The notes beneath the pieces are model-generated. The model saw only the letters and a program-made list of their open reading frames with translations, searched no databases and had not been told where the DNA came from. From Clostridiales bacterium (lineage in GTDB: Bacteria; Bacillota; Clostridia; Christensenellales; Aristaeellaceae), in the NCBI GenBank assembly GCA_015056415.1, contig SVGJ01000006.1, forward strand, positions 25,226 through 89,225: a DNA stretch of 64,000 nt, written 5' to 3'. The position numbers and the translations under genes are program-made. Of the stretch, positions 16,943-25,629 are shown one piece after another. Every line of letters begins with the position of its first letter. Within the stretch, counting starts at the first letter, position 1.

Positions 16943-18094
16943 TCATCGTCTGACATACTTGTGCAGCATATCGTAATGTTTCTTGACACACGCCACAGCG
17001 TAGTCGATCTCCTCCACCGTGTTTTCCGGGCAGAAGCTGAAGCGCAGGGCAGCGTCGGCCATCTGGGTGGACAGGCCCATGGCCGTCAGCACGCCGGAGA
17101 CCTTCTGTTTGCGGCTGGCACAGGCGGAACCGGCGGAGACATACACGCCGTCGCCCTCCAGGGCAAAGAGCATGGTCTGGCTGCGCACCGGTGGCAGGCT
17201 CACGTTGAGGATATGGGGCGCGCAGGCCACGTCCTCCAGGGCAGGGCCGTTGAGCACCGCGGCGGGTATGGCGGCCTGCAGGCTCTCCCACATATGCCGC
17301 TTGAGATCCATCATCCGCGCAGCGCCGTCCCTGGGATAGACGCGCACGGCCTCGCCCAGGCCAATGATGCCCGGCACATTCTCCGTGCCGGAGCGGTAGC
17401 CCTCTTCCTGGCCGCCGCCGAACACGATGGGGTTCAGCCGGTGATCCTTGCGGACGATCAGCCCGCCCACGCCCTTGCAGGCGTGGATCTTGTGTCCGCT
17501 GAAGGCATAGCTCTGAATACCCAGTTTGTTGAAATCCATGGGCAAGCGCAGAAAGCCCTGTACGCCGTCCACATGGATGGCGGCCTGGGGGCACTTCAGG
17601 TTGCGCAGGCGTACCACCTCTCCAAGGGGCTGAATGGCGCCGGACTCGTTGTTCACCTGCATCACGCAGATCAGATGGACGCTCTCATCCATCTGGGCTT
17701 CCATTTCTTCCAGGTTCAGCGTGCCGTCGCGCTTCACACCCACCAGAGCTACCTGGTGGCCCATGCGGCGGATCTCCTCCTCGCAGGCCAGCACAGCGGG
17801 GTGCTCCACGCTGAGGATCAGCACCCTGCCGGGCTTCTTCATCCGGCGCAGGTGACCGAAAATGGCGATGTTGTCCGCCTCGGTGCCGCCGGAGGTGAAG
17901 ATCAGCCGGTGGCCCACCGCGCCCGCTGCCTCCAGGCAAGCCTTACGTGCGGCGGAGATCAGCTTTTCCGCCTGCATGGCCGGCTTGTAAAGGGCGGAGG
18001 GATTATGCCAGTGCTGCGTCATAGCCGCAGACATAGCAGTCACCACCGCGTCGCTGGGACGGGTGGTGGCGCTGTTATCCAGATAAACTTCCAT
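16943..18094 (-). CDS. Cysteine desulfurase (NifS/IscS family) paired with ThiI
   Basis: This PLP enzyme takes sulfur from cysteine. The 383-residue protein has EVYLDNSATT at the N terminus, the PLP-binding Lys in YAFSGHKIHACKG, a GGGQEEGYRSGTEN loop, and the catalytic persulfide Cys in AGSACASRKQK. Its place immediately before thiI matches the NifZ-ThiI pair of Bacillus, so tRNA thiolation is the most likely client rather than general iron-sulfur assembly; no iscU or sufU is adjacent. It starts six bases after the stop of the upstream membrane protein gene and is probably co-transcribed with it. Confidence 0.94.
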   Translation of the reverse strand: MEVYLDNSATTRPSDAVVTAMSAAMTQHWHNPSALYKPAMQAEKLISAARKACLEAAGAVGHRLIFTSGGTEADNIAIFGHLRRMKKPGRVLILSVEHPAVLACEEEIRRMGHQVALVGVKRDGTLNLEEMEAQMDESVHLICVMQVNNESGAIQPLGEVVRLRNLKCPQAAIHVDGVQGFLRLPMDFNKLGIQSYAFSGHKIHACKGVGGLIVRKDHRLNPIVFGGGQEEGYRSGTENVPGIIGLGEAVRVYPRDGAARMMDLKRHMWESLQAAIPAAVLNGPALEDVACAPHILNVSLPPVRSQTMLFALEGDGVYVSAGSACASRKQKVSGVLTAMGLSTQMADAALRFSFCPENTVEEIDYAVACVKKHYDMLHKYVRR

Positions 18095-18100
18095 GCTGTT

Positions 18101-18631
18101 TTACTCCTGCCAGGCACCGTGGGGCAGATAGAACTTGATATAGGCCACCATGTCCTCGCTGGGCTCGAACACGATGATGCGCTTGGCGGATTCCTTCTGG
18201 ATGTAGAAGTAATACAGCTCCGCGCCACGGTTGAGGAACCAGTTGCTGATCTTGACGTCCTTCATGGTCGTATAGCGCTGGAAGGCTTTTCCGCTCACCT
18301 TGCCGAAGGCCTCCACGCGGCTCACCGTCAGGCTGCCCAGGCTCTTGCGCTTCTGGTTGTTGAACACCATGGCGAAATCCAGCGCGCCGTTGGTGAAGGT
18401 ATATTCATACTCCGCGCGCAGGCGGTCGCGGTAAAGATACAGCAGCAGCGCGCCGCCCAGGCAGAGGGCCGTGAGGATCAGCGACACCAGGTTGAAGTAG
18501 CTGAACAGCGATTGCAGCAGCATAAAGCCGAAGATCGCCAGAAAGATCATGAACACCACGGCCAGCATATACAGCACTTCGTTCAGGCCGCGCTGCTTTT
18601 TGACTACGACTTCCTCAAGAAAACGATCCAT
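18101..18631 (-). CDS. Small two-span membrane protein of unknown function (DUF6106-like)
   Basis: The 176-residue protein has a short cytoplasmic N terminus, two adjacent membrane spans (about residues 20-42 and 47-67), and a soluble C-terminal domain with PH-like spacing (YTFTNGALDFAMVFNNQKRKSLGSL). It resembles proteins often named DUF6106 in Clostridia, a match made from memory and not certain. It lies between the PAP2-like gene (24 bases upstream) and the cysteine desulfurase gene (6 bases downstream), so it belongs to their operon. No catalytic residues are apparent. Confidence 0.6.
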   Translation of the reverse strand: MDRFLEEVVVKKQRGLNEVLYMLAVVFMIFLAIFGFMLLQSLFSYFNLVSLILTALCLGGALLLYLYRDRLRAEYEYTFTNGALDFAMVFNNQKRKSLGSLTVSRVEAFGKVSGKAFQRYTTMKDVKISNWFLNRGAELYYFYIQKESAKRIIVFEPSEDMVAYIKFYLPHGAWQE

Positions 18632-18655
18632 GATAGATTTCCTCCGTATTGATAT

Positions 18656-19114
18656 TTAGTTACCAAACAGAATATAGACCAGCGCCGTCAGGACACCGAG
18701 GATAGCGCCGCCCAGCACCTCCAGGGGCTTATGACCGACCAGTTCCTTCAGGTCATCGTCGGCGATGGGCTTGCCATCGATGAACACCCTGCGAAGGATC
18801 TCGTTGATGACCTGAGCCTGGATACCAGTCTCCCGGCGAACGCCGGTAGCATCGTACATAACTACAGAGGCGAATACCACGCACATGGCAAACTCAGGTG
18901 AATCAAAGCCAACGATCCTGCCCACCAGGATCCCCAGCGCCACCACGAACGCCGTGTGGGAAGAGGGCATGCCGCCGGAGCCGAAGAACCGGCCCCAATC
19001 CCATTTCTTTTCCACCAGCCAGTAGGTAGGGATCTTGATGGCCTGCGCCACAAACCACGCGGTAGTGGCGCACAGTAAAGCGCGATTCTGGAAAATACCC
19101 AGTATATCGTGCAT
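18656..19114 (-). CDS. Divergent PAP2-family membrane protein (DUF212/YuiD type)
   Basis: The 152-residue integral membrane protein has a GGMPSSHTAFVVAL motif, the core of the acid phosphatase/haloperoxidase-related DUF212 family. It also has MYDATGVRRETGIQAQVINE and the C-terminal GHKPLEVLGGAILGV. These segments match Bacillus YuiD closely in order and spacing. The family is thought to handle lipid or prenyl phosphates, but no activity is proven. It lies first in the operon leading to the cysteine desulfurase and thiI. The ATG at 19114 follows GGAGGTAA. Confidence 0.85.
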   Translation of the reverse strand: MHDILGIFQNRALLCATTAWFVAQAIKIPTYWLVEKKWDWGRFFGSGGMPSSHTAFVVALGILVGRIVGFDSPEFAMCVVFASVVMYDATGVRRETGIQAQVINEILRRVFIDGKPIADDDLKELVGHKPLEVLGGAILGVLTALVYILFGN

Positions 19115-19156
19115 CGGGGTTACCTCCGATCATACGCAACTATTATTTCATATCAT

Positions 19157-19186
19157 ATTCTACCCGGTATGATGGCATTTGTGCAA
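19157..19186 (-). promoter_or_regulatory. Promoter for the PAP2-like/desulfurase/thiI operon
   Basis: On the minus strand TTGCAC (19181-19186) and TAGAAT (19157-19162) are 18 bases apart, about 45 bases before the start codon. It lies just past the ispA end and would drive the next four genes. Confidence 0.6.
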
Positions 19187-19227
19187 GCCCCCGGGCGAAA
19201 ATTAAGGAAATAGCAACATTCCCCGGG

Positions 19228-20103
19228 TCACATCACGCGCTCAAGGGTGGAATGGGCCAGATCCCGCAGGAAAGCGCCGTTTTCGCCGAAGCATTCCAGC
19301 TTGCCCATGGCCAGGGCGATATGCTCCGCCGCGTCCATACGGGTCTGCTCCACGCCGCGAACAGTCAGCCAGGTCAGCTTGCCCATGGCAGCGTCCATGC
19401 CGGTATTCTTGCCCAGAAGGGCCGCGTCGCCCTCCACATCCAGCAAATCGTCCACCATCTGAAAGGCCATGCCCAGAAGATAGCCGTAATCAATACCTTG
19501 CCGCACCTGCTCCTCATTGGCTCCGGCAAGGATCAGCCCCGCCTCCATGGGCGCTGTCAGCAGGTCCGCCGTTTTGTGGGCATGGATGTAGCTTACCTTT
19601 TCCAGCGTGGGTTCAGAGCCTTCCCCGGTCACATCGATGGTCTGGCCGGCCACCATGCCGGTCACGCCGGCCCGGCGGGCAATAGCCTCCGCCGCGCGGA
19701 CGCCCCGCAGGTCGCCCATGGCGCAGGCCGCGCGGAGCATCAGTTCCATGGCGGCGCTAAGCAGTCCGTCCCCCGCCAGGATAGCTACATCCTCGCCAAA
19801 CACCTTGTGGTTGGTGGGCTTGCCCCGGCGCAGGTCGTCGTTATCCATGGCAGGCAGGTCATCGTGGATGAGGCTGTAGGTGTGGATCATCTCCAGCGCG
19901 CAGGCAAAGGGCAATGCCGCCTGCAGGTCGCCGCCCGCCATATCGCAGGCAGCCAGCAGCAGCACAGGCCGCAGCCGCTTGCCACCCGCGGACAGGGAAT
20001 ACTCCATGGATTCCAGCAGCGTCTCCGGGATATACCCCAGGCTGCGCAGCTGGGGGGACAGGGCGTCATTCACCAGCTGCAGGTATTCAGCATAGGTTCT
20101 CAT
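19228..20103 (-). CDS. ispA: Geranyl/farnesyl diphosphate synthase
   Basis: It condenses isopentenyl diphosphate with allylic diphosphates to make C15 (possibly C20) isoprenoid precursors. The 291-residue protein has the first aspartate-rich motif DDLPAMDNDD after SLIHDDLP, the second motif VDDLLD, and the GGKRLRP substrate loop near the N terminus. Its length and DDxxxxD spacing are those of bacterial IspA. Its ATG overlaps the xseB stop in an ATGA, showing translational coupling in the nusB-to-ispA operon. In related bacteria dxs often follows; here the operon ends. Confidence 0.95.
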   Translation of the reverse strand: MRTYAEYLQLVNDALSPQLRSLGYIPETLLESMEYSLSAGGKRLRPVLLLAACDMAGGDLQAALPFACALEMIHTYSLIHDDLPAMDNDDLRRGKPTNHKVFGEDVAILAGDGLLSAAMELMLRAACAMGDLRGVRAAEAIARRAGVTGMVAGQTIDVTGEGSEPTLEKVSYIHAHKTADLLTAPMEAGLILAGANEEQVRQGIDYGYLLGMAFQMVDDLLDVEGDAALLGKNTGMDAAMGKLTWLTVRGVEQTRMDAAEHIALAMGKLECFGENGAFLRDLAHSTLERVM

Positions 20104-20336
20104 GCTTCGTCCTCCAGGGGAACTTCCTCATCCTCGCCCGCGGCATTCTGACGGATCATCGTCAGTCGCTGTGTGGCCGCCTGCAGTTCCTTCTCCATCG
20201 AAGCGAGCATCGCCATGCCCTCCTCATAGCGCTTCATGGATTCCTCCAGCGGCAGGCTGCCGCCCTCCATCTGCGCGATCAGGGCTTCCACGTTTTCCAG
20301 CTGCTGCTCAAATGTCAGCTTCTTTTTGGCTGCCAT
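20100..20336 (-). CDS. xseB: Exodeoxyribonuclease VII small subunit
   Basis: This partner of XseA forms the single-strand-specific exonuclease VII. The 78-residue protein has the typical core TFEQQLENVEALIAQMEGGSLPLEESMKRYEEGMAM (shown here by its ends only: FEQQLENVEAL and LEESMKRYEEG) and an acidic tail. The ATG at 20336 is preferred over that at 20342 because GGAGG lies seven bases upstream of it, though the first overlaps the xseA stop. It is read through from xseA and into ispA. Confidence 0.95.
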   Translation of the reverse strand: MAAKKKLTFEQQLENVEALIAQMEGGSLPLEESMKRYEEGMAMLASMEKELQAATQRLTMIRQNAAGEDEEVPLEDEA

Positions 20337-20338
20337 GT

Positions 20339-21589
20339 TCATTCCTCCATTTGAACCGCCACGGTTCCATCCCGGAAGCGCAGCGTCATGTGCTGCACCG
20401 CCGAGGCAGCGTCGGGGATCACCCGCTGGCCGTCCAGCACCAGCGCGTAGCCGCGGTCGAGCACACGGGTGGGGTTCAGCGCCTCCAGCCTTGCGCGGCC
20501 GGTGGCGCATTGCTCCTGATAGCGGCGTATCCGTTCGTCCATCAGGTGATCCAGCTTCATGCCCAGCATGGCCAGCCTGGGCGGATAGGCCGCAAGCCGT
20601 TCGTTCACGCAGCGGTCGAGCCTTTCGCGGGCCTGCTGCACGCTGGCTTGCAGCTGCATCAGCTGGCGGTCAGGCCGGAGCAGCTCCATGCGCCGCTGGC
20701 ACACTGACAGTTCCGCCTGCGCCCGGTGCAGCCGGGCTGTTGCCGCCTGGGTCAGATGGCCACGCATCATGCGCAGACCACCGATCAGTTCGCTCACATC
20801 CGGCACAGCCAGTTCAGCCGCGTGGCTGGGGGTGGAGGCTCGCACGTCTGCCGCGAAATCGGCGATGGTCACGTCCGTCTCATGGCCCACGGCGGAGATC
20901 ACCGGAATGGGACTCGCCGCGATGGAACGGGCCACGCTTTCCTCGTTGAAAGCCCACAGGTCTTCCATGGAGCCGCCGCCGCGCCCGGTGATGATCACCT
21001 CCACGCCAGGCAGCGTGCCTGCCTTGCGGATGGCCGCTGCGATGCTCTCCGCCGCGCCCTCGCCCTGCACCTGCACCGGCAGGAGCACCAGCGGCACGCC
21101 CGGGTCACGCCTGGAGGACACATTGCGGATGTCCTGCAGCACCGCACCCGTGCGGGAGGTCACCACGGCAATCTTCCTTGGCCGCAGCGGCAGGGGGCGC
21201 TTCCGCCCCGCGTCAAAGAGACCCTCGGCGGCCAGCCTGGCCTTCAGCGCCTCAAACTGCTGGTACAGCGTACCCAGGCCGTCAGGGCGCATATTCTCGG
21301 CGTAGAACTGGTACGCGCCACCCTCGGCGTAAAGGCTCACGCTGCCGGAGAGGATCACCTGCATGCCATCCATGGGGCGGATGGACATCCGCATGGCATT
21401 CTGCCGGAACATGACGCAGCTGATGCGGCTGGTTTCATCCTTCAGGGTGAAATACCAGTGCCCGGAGGTATGACGCTTGAAGTTGCTGATCTCTCCCCGC
21501 AGCCGCAGCGAACGGAGCATGGGATCGGCCGCCAGGGTGCGGCGCACATACTCGTTCAGATCGCTGACGGCAAGGATCCACTCGCTCAT
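20339..21589 (-). CDS. xseA: Exodeoxyribonuclease VII large subunit
   Basis: This catalytic subunit of exonuclease VII degrades single-stranded DNA in both directions. The 416-residue protein has an N-terminal OB-fold (about residues 5-100, [20 protein letters not shown]) and a central nuclease domain with the motifs [23 protein letters not shown] and [23 protein letters not shown] (cited in part: [10 protein letters not shown]). A coiled-coil C-terminal segment binds XseB. The start overlaps the folD stop as ATGA. It is full length for Clostridia. Confidence 0.96.
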   Translation of the reverse strand: MSEWILAVSDLNEYVRRTLAADPMLRSLRLRGEISNFKRHTSGHWYFTLKDETSRISCVMFRQNAMRMSIRPMDGMQVILSGSVSLYAEGGAYQFYAENMRPDGLGTLYQQFEALKARLAAEGLFDAGRKRPLPLRPRKIAVVTSRTGAVLQDIRNVSSRRDPGVPLVLLPVQVQGEGAAESIAAAIRKAGTLPGVEVIITGRGGGSMEDLWAFNEESVARSIAASPIPVISAVGHETDVTIADFAADVRASTPSHAAELAVPDVSELIGGLRMMRGHLTQAATARLHRAQAELSVCQRRMELLRPDRQLMQLQASVQQARERLDRCVNERLAAYPPRLAMLGMKLDHLMDERIRRYQEQCATGRARLEALNPTRVLDRGYALVLDGQRVIPDAASAVQHMTLRFRDGTVAVQMEE

Positions 21590-22434
21590 GCCAGGGTCCG
21601 CTCAGCGGCCTCCAGGGTATTCTGCAAAAGCATGGTGATGGTCATGCGGCCCACACCGCCGGGAACGGGGGTGATCCAGGAGGCCACTTCCTTCACATGA
21701 TCGAAGTCCACATCGCCCACCACCTTGCCGTCCACGCGGTTGATGCCCACGTCGATGACGATAGCGCCGGGCTTGACCATATCGGCGGTGATGAACTTCG
21801 CCTTGCCCACGGCGGCCACCAGCACATCGGCCCTGCGGGTATGGGCAGCCAGGTCAGCGGTGCGGCTGTGGCAGATGGTCACGGTGCAGTTTTCCTGCAG
21901 GAGCAGCACAGCCATGGGCTTGCCCACGATGTTGCTGCGCCCCACCACTACGGCCTCCTTGCCGGAGAGATTCACACCCGTGCGGCGGATCATCTCCAGA
22001 GCGCCCTTGGGGGTGCAGGCCACAACGCCGTTCAGGCCGTTGAGGAGCTTGCCGGCATTCTGCACATGGAAGCCGTCCACGTCCTTCTCCGGCACGATCA
22101 CCGCCAGGGCGGCAGCCTCGTCCAGGTGCCTGGGGAGAGGCAGCTGCACCAGGATGCCGTGGATGGCAGGATCCTCGTTCAGGGCGCGGATCTGATCCTC
22201 CAGCTCCTGCTGCGAGGTCTCCTCAGGCATACGGATGGTGACGGAATGCATCCCCGTCTGCTCGCAGCCAATGCCCTTGTTGCGCACATAGATCTGGCTG
22301 GCAGGATCCTCGCCCACCAGGATCACCGCAAGGCCGGGCGTAACGCCCTTTTCCTTCAGCGCGGCCACCTTCTGCGCGATCTCTCCGCGCAGGACGTCCG
22401 ACATAACCTTGCCATCAAGCAGCTGTGCAGCCAT
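21586..22434 (-). CDS. folD: Bifunctional methylenetetrahydrofolate dehydrogenase/cyclohydrolase
   Basis: It interconverts methylene-, methenyl- and 10-formyl-tetrahydrofolate in one-carbon metabolism. The 282-residue protein is full length, with the catalytic Lys region [14 protein letters not shown] (YxxxK), [10 protein letters not shown], the DVDGFH motif, and the nucleotide-binding [13 protein letters not shown]. The [10 protein letters not shown] signature stands near the C terminus. The start at 22434 lies three bases after the upstream gene stop. Formate-tetrahydrofolate ligase, the partner enzyme, is found at 38 kb in this window. Confidence 0.97.
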   Translation of the reverse strand: MAAQLLDGKVMSDVLRGEIAQKVAALKEKGVTPGLAVILVGEDPASQIYVRNKGIGCEQTGMHSVTIRMPEETSQQELEDQIRALNEDPAIHGILVQLPLPRHLDEAAALAVIVPEKDVDGFHVQNAGKLLNGLNGVVACTPKGALEMIRRTGVNLSGKEAVVVGRSNIVGKPMAVLLLQENCTVTICHSRTADLAAHTRRADVLVAAVGKAKFITADMVKPGAIVIDVGINRVDGKVVGDVDFDHVKEVASWITPVPGGVGRMTITMLLQNTLEAAERTLA

Positions 22435-22437
22435 GAT

Positions 22438-23397
22438 TTACTCCTCCTTCGATTCACGGAACTTCTTCGCGCCGATCAACGCGGCGCCCACGGCGTTATC
22501 GCCGCTGTATTCGGGTCGTCCGAAGCAAACCCGGAATGCTTTGTCCTTCTTATGGATGCGCTCCTTCACCAGCCGGCGGAATAGCTCCGAGCTGGCCACG
22601 CCTCCGGCGATCAGCACCTGACGGATGCCCGTCCGTGCCGCTCCGGCCAGGACCATGCGGCTCACAGTGCGGGCCAGCAGATCGTAGACCTCGCGGGCGA
22701 TATCCTCACGGGCCATCTCGCCCTGCCTGATCCACCGCTGCACCTGCGTCTCCGCGCCGGAGAAATGGCAATGCAGATCGCCGTCTGCCATATTGGTGGG
22801 AAGCTTCGCTTCGCTCTGGCCTTCCAAAGCCAGCCTTTCCAGGTGCGGCCCCGCAGGGAAAGCCAGGCCCAGCGCCACGCCTACCCGATCCACAAACTGT
22901 CCGGCATGCAGATCCAGCGTGCCGCCCAGCAGCGTCAGCTCATTCCCGCACAGCTCGAGCAGCTCCGTGGTGCCGCCGGAAAGGTGCACCGCCAGCAGAT
23001 CACCGGGCTCAACGCCGCTGTCCACCATGGCGGCGGCCACGTGCCCACGCTGATGGGTGGACGCAAAGCAAGGGACGCCAAGCATCGCGGCCAAGCCGCG
23101 AGCATGAGCATCCCCCACCTGAAACACAGGCATATAGGATTCTTCCTCGTCCCTGGGCTGCCGGGAAGCGCACACCGCCACGATCTCGTGGCCCCGGGTA
23201 TACGCGCCCAGCTCCTCCAGCCGCTCGGGCAGCTGACGGACATGAATGAACACGGCCTCGCTCTGACGGAGACCGCGTTCGCCTGCCTTCACAGGAAGCA
23301 GCTTACGGCAGCTGGCCAGCACCTGGCCTTCCACCGTGACCGCCGCGACCGACGTGGTGTAGCAGCTGGTGTCCAGCCCGATGACGATCCGACTCAT
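22438..23397 (-). CDS. TsaD-like ASKHA protein (Kae1/YgjD paralogue)
   Basis: The 319-residue protein begins with an actin-like phosphate-1 loop (GLDTSCYTTSVA) and has a THQRGH motif aligned with the metal-binding HxxxH of TsaD. It also has VHLSGGTTEL and the late IAGGVASSELFRR and EYSGDNAVGAA motifs. It resembles the tRNA t6A enzyme TsaD but is shorter, and the usual IKETPGPGL/ACVGVLLV substrate-loop motif is not obvious. Such second copies are commonly seen in Clostridia between nusB and folD; their role is not settled. Its ATG overlaps the nusB stop as ATGA. Whether the genome has a separate canonical tsaD cannot be seen here. Confidence 0.8.
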   Translation of the reverse strand: MSRIVIGLDTSCYTTSVAAVTVEGQVLASCRKLLPVKAGERGLRQSEAVFIHVRQLPERLEELGAYTRGHEIVAVCASRQPRDEEESYMPVFQVGDAHARGLAAMLGVPCFASTHQRGHVAAAMVDSGVEPGDLLAVHLSGGTTELLELCGNELTLLGGTLDLHAGQFVDRVGVALGLAFPAGPHLERLALEGQSEAKLPTNMADGDLHCHFSGAETQVQRWIRQGEMAREDIAREVYDLLARTVSRMVLAGAARTGIRQVLIAGGVASSELFRRLVKERIHKKDKAFRVCFGRPEYSGDNAVGAALIGAKKFRESKEE

Positions 23398-23849
23398 GCC
23401 TGTGCCGCCTCTTTCCGGCGCAGGATGGTACCCAGCACGCCATTGATGAACCGGCCGCTGGCAGGCTCGGAATAGCGGCCGGCCAGCTCCACGGCCTCGT
23501 TGATGGCAACGCTGCCGGGAACGTCCTCCTCGTGGAGGATCTCCCAGGTGGCCAGACGCAGGATAGTCAGATCCACCCGGGGCATACGCTCGATGGTCCA
23601 ATCCTTGGCAGCGGACTGGATCTGCTCGTCCAGCTCGTCCAGGTGGTTCACCACGCCGTCCAGCACGCGGGTGATGTACTCGCGGTCGGCCTTTCCGGGC
23701 TCGTTGTCACGGACGCTTTCCACACCGGGAACGCCCTGCTCCCGCAGCTCGTCGTAGACCATCTGCAGCGTATCCTCGCCGCCCTGGCCGCCGGCCAGCT
23801 TTTCATAAATCATCTGCATCACAGCAGCTCGCGCAGTTACTCGCGCCAT
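23394..23849 (-). CDS. nusB: Transcription antitermination factor NusB
   Basis: It binds boxA RNA with S10 and supports rRNA antitermination. The 151-residue all-helical protein begins TARAAVMQMIYEK, has the conserved LDGVVNHLDELDEQI segment, the WTIERMPRVDLTILRLATWE core and NEAVELAGRYS with FINGVLGTI near the end. All match NusB in order and length. It leads a tightly overlapped operon (TsaD-like, folD, xseA, xseB, ispA) and follows amaP after a 173-base gap with palindromic repeats. Confidence 0.96.
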   Translation of the reverse strand: MARVTARAAVMQMIYEKLAGGQGGEDTLQMVYDELREQGVPGVESVRDNEPGKADREYITRVLDGVVNHLDELDEQIQSAAKDWTIERMPRVDLTILRLATWEILHEEDVPGSVAINEAVELAGRYSEPASGRFINGVLGTILRRKEAAQA

Positions 23850-23899
23850 AATGTAACTCTCCTACTTTCTTATGAAACCTGTTGTTTCAAACTTCTTTG

Positions 23900-24018
23900 T
23901 CTCGTCTTCGGCTACAAAGGGGGATCCTGTCCCCTCCAAGCCCCACGAAGGGCGCATCCCAACGCGGCACAGCGGCTTGCTTTACCCCAAAAGGGCTCCC
24001 TCAGCGAGGGAGTTCCTT
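23900..24018. repeat. Intergenic hairpins between amaP and nusB
   Basis: Hairpin modules such as CAAAGGGGGATCCTGTCCCCTCC and AAGGGCTCCCTCAGCGAGGGAG occupy the gap. They resemble the arrays near tpiA and thrS in their length and spacing. No gene is apparent. Confidence 0.5.
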
Positions 24019-24022
24019 TGGT

Positions 24023-25015
24023 TTACGCTTCCGTTTCTTCTTCCGTCGCTTCGGGGATCTCCCCAGCGCCGTCCAGAGCCGCCAGTTCAGCAATGGATTC
24101 CTCGTCCGCCACGCAATCGGCGGCTTCTTCGGTCTCCTCGGGCTCTTCGGCTTCCGGGATCTCCTCATCGTCGTCGGTCAGGCCGGACAGCGTGTCCAGG
24201 CCGGTCAGGACCTCGGTCGTTTCTTCCGCTTCCTCCCCGGTCTTTTCCCAGGCATCGATGGTCTCGTCAGCGGGGATGGTTTCCCCGGCTTCTTCCACCG
24301 GGGGCTCAGGCACGATGGCAGGCTGCTCCTCCTCGCTGAACAGGCGCTGATGCAGGCACTTCTCCTCGGGCTCCTTCGCCTCCACAGGAGCGGATGCCGC
24401 TTCGCTCTCGGCGTCTGTCTCCTCTTCCACAGCCAGGGACTGGGAATTTTCCAGCATATCTGGCACAGTGTAAATCGAGGGATTGGCCTTGGCGTTGGAG
24501 GTTTCCACCTGCACCTTGACCTCGCTAACATCCACGCCGGAGCAAGCGGTGACGTACTGCTTGACCTGCTTCTGCAGGGCGGTGACGGCCAGGGGGATGT
24601 TCACACCCGTGGCGAGGCCGACGCGCATCTTGATCACCAGGCCGTCGTGGGCATTTTCCAGCACGGTATCGGAAACGTGCAGCTCGTCATGCTTCTCAAC
24701 GCACCGGTTCACCAGGTCCTCAATGGCACGGATAGAGATGCTCAGCTCGCCCACCTCAGTGGCCTGCACCACGAAGCCCTTGCGCTTCACACGGCGGGTG
24801 GCCAGGTGCAGAAGCAGCAGGCCCACAGCCAGCAGCAGCGCGCCACCGCCCAGCATGAATGCCAGATGCCCGGGCGTCTTGAATTCCGCCACCTTGTTCA
24901 GCCAGACCAGGATGTCCGTGCCGAACAGCGTATCAGCCAGCGGAATCACGGCCAGCGCAAGCAGCAGCATGCCGGCCAGCGCGGCCAATAGCCGATCGAT
25001 AATGCGCAGCTTCAT
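24023..25015 (-). CDS. amaP: Asp23-anchoring membrane protein AmaP-like with long acidic tail
   Basis: The 330-residue protein begins with two membrane spans (about residues 10-30 and 50-75) as in AmaP, the anchor of the alkaline-shock protein Asp23. A conserved Asp23-like domain follows (TEVGELSISIRAIEDLV to VSEVKVQVE). The last 170 residues are a low-complexity acidic tail rich in Glu and Ala, much longer than in typical AmaP (about 190 residues in all). It sits 77 bases downstream of asp23, with a terminator in between. A cell-envelope stress role is inferred from family. The ATG at 25015 follows AAGGAGG. Confidence 0.8.
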   Translation of the reverse strand: MKLRIIDRLLAALAGMLLLALAVIPLADTLFGTDILVWLNKVAEFKTPGHLAFMLGGGALLLAVGLLLLHLATRRVKRKGFVVQATEVGELSISIRAIEDLVNRCVEKHDELHVSDTVLENAHDGLVIKMRVGLATGVNIPLAVTALQKQVKQYVTACSGVDVSEVKVQVETSNAKANPSIYTVPDMLENSQSLAVEEETDAESEAASAPVEAKEPEEKCLHQRLFSEEEQPAIVPEPPVEEAGETIPADETIDAWEKTGEEAEETTEVLTGLDTLSGLTDDDEEIPEAEEPEETEEAADCVADEESIAELAALDGAGEIPEATEEETEA

Positions 25016-25045
25016 AAAGTAGCGACCTCCTTTTTCATCCACCTT

Positions 25046-25087
25046 GAAAAAACGTTCACCGGCAAGGCGATCCCGTCCTGCCGGTGA
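25046..25087 (-). terminator. Intrinsic terminator between asp23 and amaP
   Basis: On the minus strand TCACCGGCA and TGCCGGTGA form a stem followed by ACGTTTTTTC. It should lower expression of amaP relative to asp23. Confidence 0.75.
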
Positions 25088-25092
25088 GCGCG

Positions 25093-25572
25093 TTACGCTT
25101 CCGTATTCTCCTTTGCGGACTCGGCGGCTTCTTCGGCCGTGGGCTCGCCAGCCTCGATCGCGGCCTGCCGTGCGCCGGCGTTCAGAGCATTGTTCTCCTT
25201 TTCGAAGCTGACGCCCTGCACGTGCACGTCAACGCGCACCACATGCAGGCCGGTCATGCTTTCGATGGCGCGGCGAACGTTCTCCTGCGCGTCCTGTCCA
25301 GCCTTCTGGATGGGCGTGCCGTATTCCATGGTGACGTACAGGTCAACGCTGGCCTCTTCCGTGCCGATCTCGACCTTCACGCCCTTGGTGATGTTATTGT
25401 TCTTTTTGCTGAGGATGCCGCCGGAAACATTGCACATGCTGGCAATGCCCTCCACCTCGCTGGCAGCGACGCCCGCGATGGATGCGACCACCTCATTGGC
25501 GTAAATAATGTTGCTGGACTGTTCCGTATCCATTTCCACCGTCAAGGGGAGATTATCCTTCTTGCTCGCCAT
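25093..25572 (-). CDS. Asp23/Gls24 family envelope stress protein
   Basis: The 159-residue protein has the Asp23 core: IIYANEVVASIAGVAASEVEGI, a KKNNNITKGVKVEIG loop, VDLYVTMEYGTPI and the closing VVRVDVHVQGVSF. A charged C-terminal tail follows. Asp23 proteins are abundant, membrane-associated through AmaP, and linked with cell-envelope homeostasis. The amaP gene next door supports this. The ATG at 25572 follows GGAGGTG. A strong promoter lies just upstream, agreeing with high expression in relatives. Confidence 0.92.
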   Translation of the reverse strand: MASKKDNLPLTVEMDTEQSSNIIYANEVVASIAGVAASEVEGIASMCNVSGGILSKKNNNITKGVKVEIGTEEASVDLYVTMEYGTPIQKAGQDAQENVRRAIESMTGLHVVRVDVHVQGVSFEKENNALNAGARQAAIEAGEPTAEEAAESAKENTEA

Positions 25573-25600
25573 AAACAGCACCTCCTCAGGTTTCCATCAT

Positions 25601-25629
25601 AGTATATCAGATTTTTTTCTCTTTGACAA
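25601..25629 (-). promoter_or_regulatory. Strong sigma-A promoter for asp23
   Basis: On the minus strand TTGTCA (25624-25629) and TATACT (25601-25606) are 17 bases apart, about 30 bases before the start. Confidence 0.8.
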
